The notes below the pieces were generated by a model. That model saw only the letters and a list, made by a program, of their open reading frames with translations. It was not told where the DNA came from and did not search any database. A program made the position numbers and the translations under genes. This document shows positions 6,865-7,265 of a stretch of DNA of 7,265 bases, in pieces (positions within the stretch are counted from its first letter, which is position 1; each line of letters starts with the position of its first letter). Source of the DNA: Nitrospinota bacterium (lineage in GTDB: Bacteria; UBA8248; JACPRG01); NCBI GenBank assembly GCA_030740135.1, contig JASLXW010000205.1, positions 1 to 7,265 on the forward strand, given 5' to 3'.

Positions 6865-7265
6865 ATGTCACGATCCCCTTTAATCTGCACATATTGCGGC
6901 AACCGGACGTTCGCCCAAGGGGACGAATCCCCCGAGTGTCTGAGCTGCGCCAAGCGGTGCGTCCCGGAACCGGTGGAGGAGCGTGAGCGCTTTGTGAGGC
7001 CGGACACCGTCCGGGCGGACCACCGGATGGACATCGTTCAACTGGAAGAGGACGTCTGGCGGCTCCACGTCCGTCCGGTCCTGGGGATCCGCCACTACGC
7101 ATGGTTCATCGAACGGCCCGGCGGAAACGTTCTCATGGACATGCAGCCGCTCCTGACCCATGACCTGGAAGCGTGGATCGCCTCGCGGGGCGGGCTGAAA
7201 ACCATCATCCTCTCGCACCCGCACTACTACGGGGCCATGGACGAGTTCTCCACGCGCTTCGAGGC
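6865..7265 (+). CDS. MBL-fold metallohydrolase-like protein with N-terminal zinc ribbon, partial
   Basis: The gene runs off the right edge after 133 complete codons. ATG 6865 is preceded by AAGGTGG (6851-6857) at 7 bases. Residues 8-28 form a zinc-ribbon-like pair of CxxC knuckles (Cys8/Cys11 and Cys25/Cys28), with a further Cys at 32. From about residue 56 the sequence resembles the opening strands of a metallo-beta-lactamase fold: HYAWFIERPGGNVLMDMQP, then TIILSHPHYYGAMDEFS (113-129). SHPHYYG stands where the classical HxHxDH zinc motif would be, and keeps only the first two His. I recall a family of MBL-like proteins with the same zinc ribbon and a SHPHxY motif, whose function is not established. 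The short 54-base gap to the permease suggests cotranscription. The rest of the fold, and any further metal ligands, lie outside the window. Hydrolase activity is not shown. Confidence 0.75.
   Translation, partial: MSRSPLICTYCGNRTFAQGDESPECLSCAKRCVPEPVEERERFVRPDTVRADHRMDIVQLEEDVWRLHVRPVLGIRHYAWFIERPGGNVLMDMQPLLTHDLEAWIASRGGLKTIILSHPHYYGAMDEFSTRFE

Overview
The window is a GC-rich bacterial segment in which every supported gene lies on the + strand. It reads as one catabolic or transport cluster. From left to right it holds a non-coding or unassigned leader (1-460), a UbiD-family decarboxylase (461-1882), a second and divergent UbiD-family decarboxylase (2097-3566), a TAXI-type TRAP solute-binding protein (3658-4614), a fused TRAP permease (4825-6810), and the 5' part of a metallo-beta-lactamase-fold protein with an N-terminal zinc ribbon (6865 to the window edge). 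No mobile element, CRISPR array, tRNA or rRNA was found.

The likely joint role is uptake and decarboxylation of an organic acid. The TAXI receptor would capture a carboxylate in the periplasm and the fused permease would import it with a cation gradient. One or both UbiD-like enzymes would then remove (or add) CO2 using prenylated FMN. Both UbiD proteins keep the Arg/Glu/Glu catalytic set, so both look active. The substrate cannot be read from the sequence. The prFMN synthase (UbiX) that such enzymes need is not in this window.

The intergenic gaps carry structure. A strong GC hairpin plus T-tract follows the TAXI gene, and a second perfect palindrome with a T-rich tail lies just before the permease gene. 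Together they suggest attenuated read-through, with receptor made in excess over permease. A sigma70-like promoter candidate and an imperfect inverted repeat overlapping its -35 element lie before the second UbiD gene. The leader before the first UbiD gene contains a 7-bp inverted repeat and a possible short leader ORF.

The organism is probably a Gram-negative-type bacterium: the receptor has a Sec signal peptide without a lipobox, as in periplasmic TRAP receptors. The combination of multiple UbiD paralogues, TAXI-TRAP and high GC is reminiscent of environmental lineages such as deltaproteobacteria-like, Rokubacteria or Tectomicrobia groups. That placement is an impression, not a demonstrated assignment.
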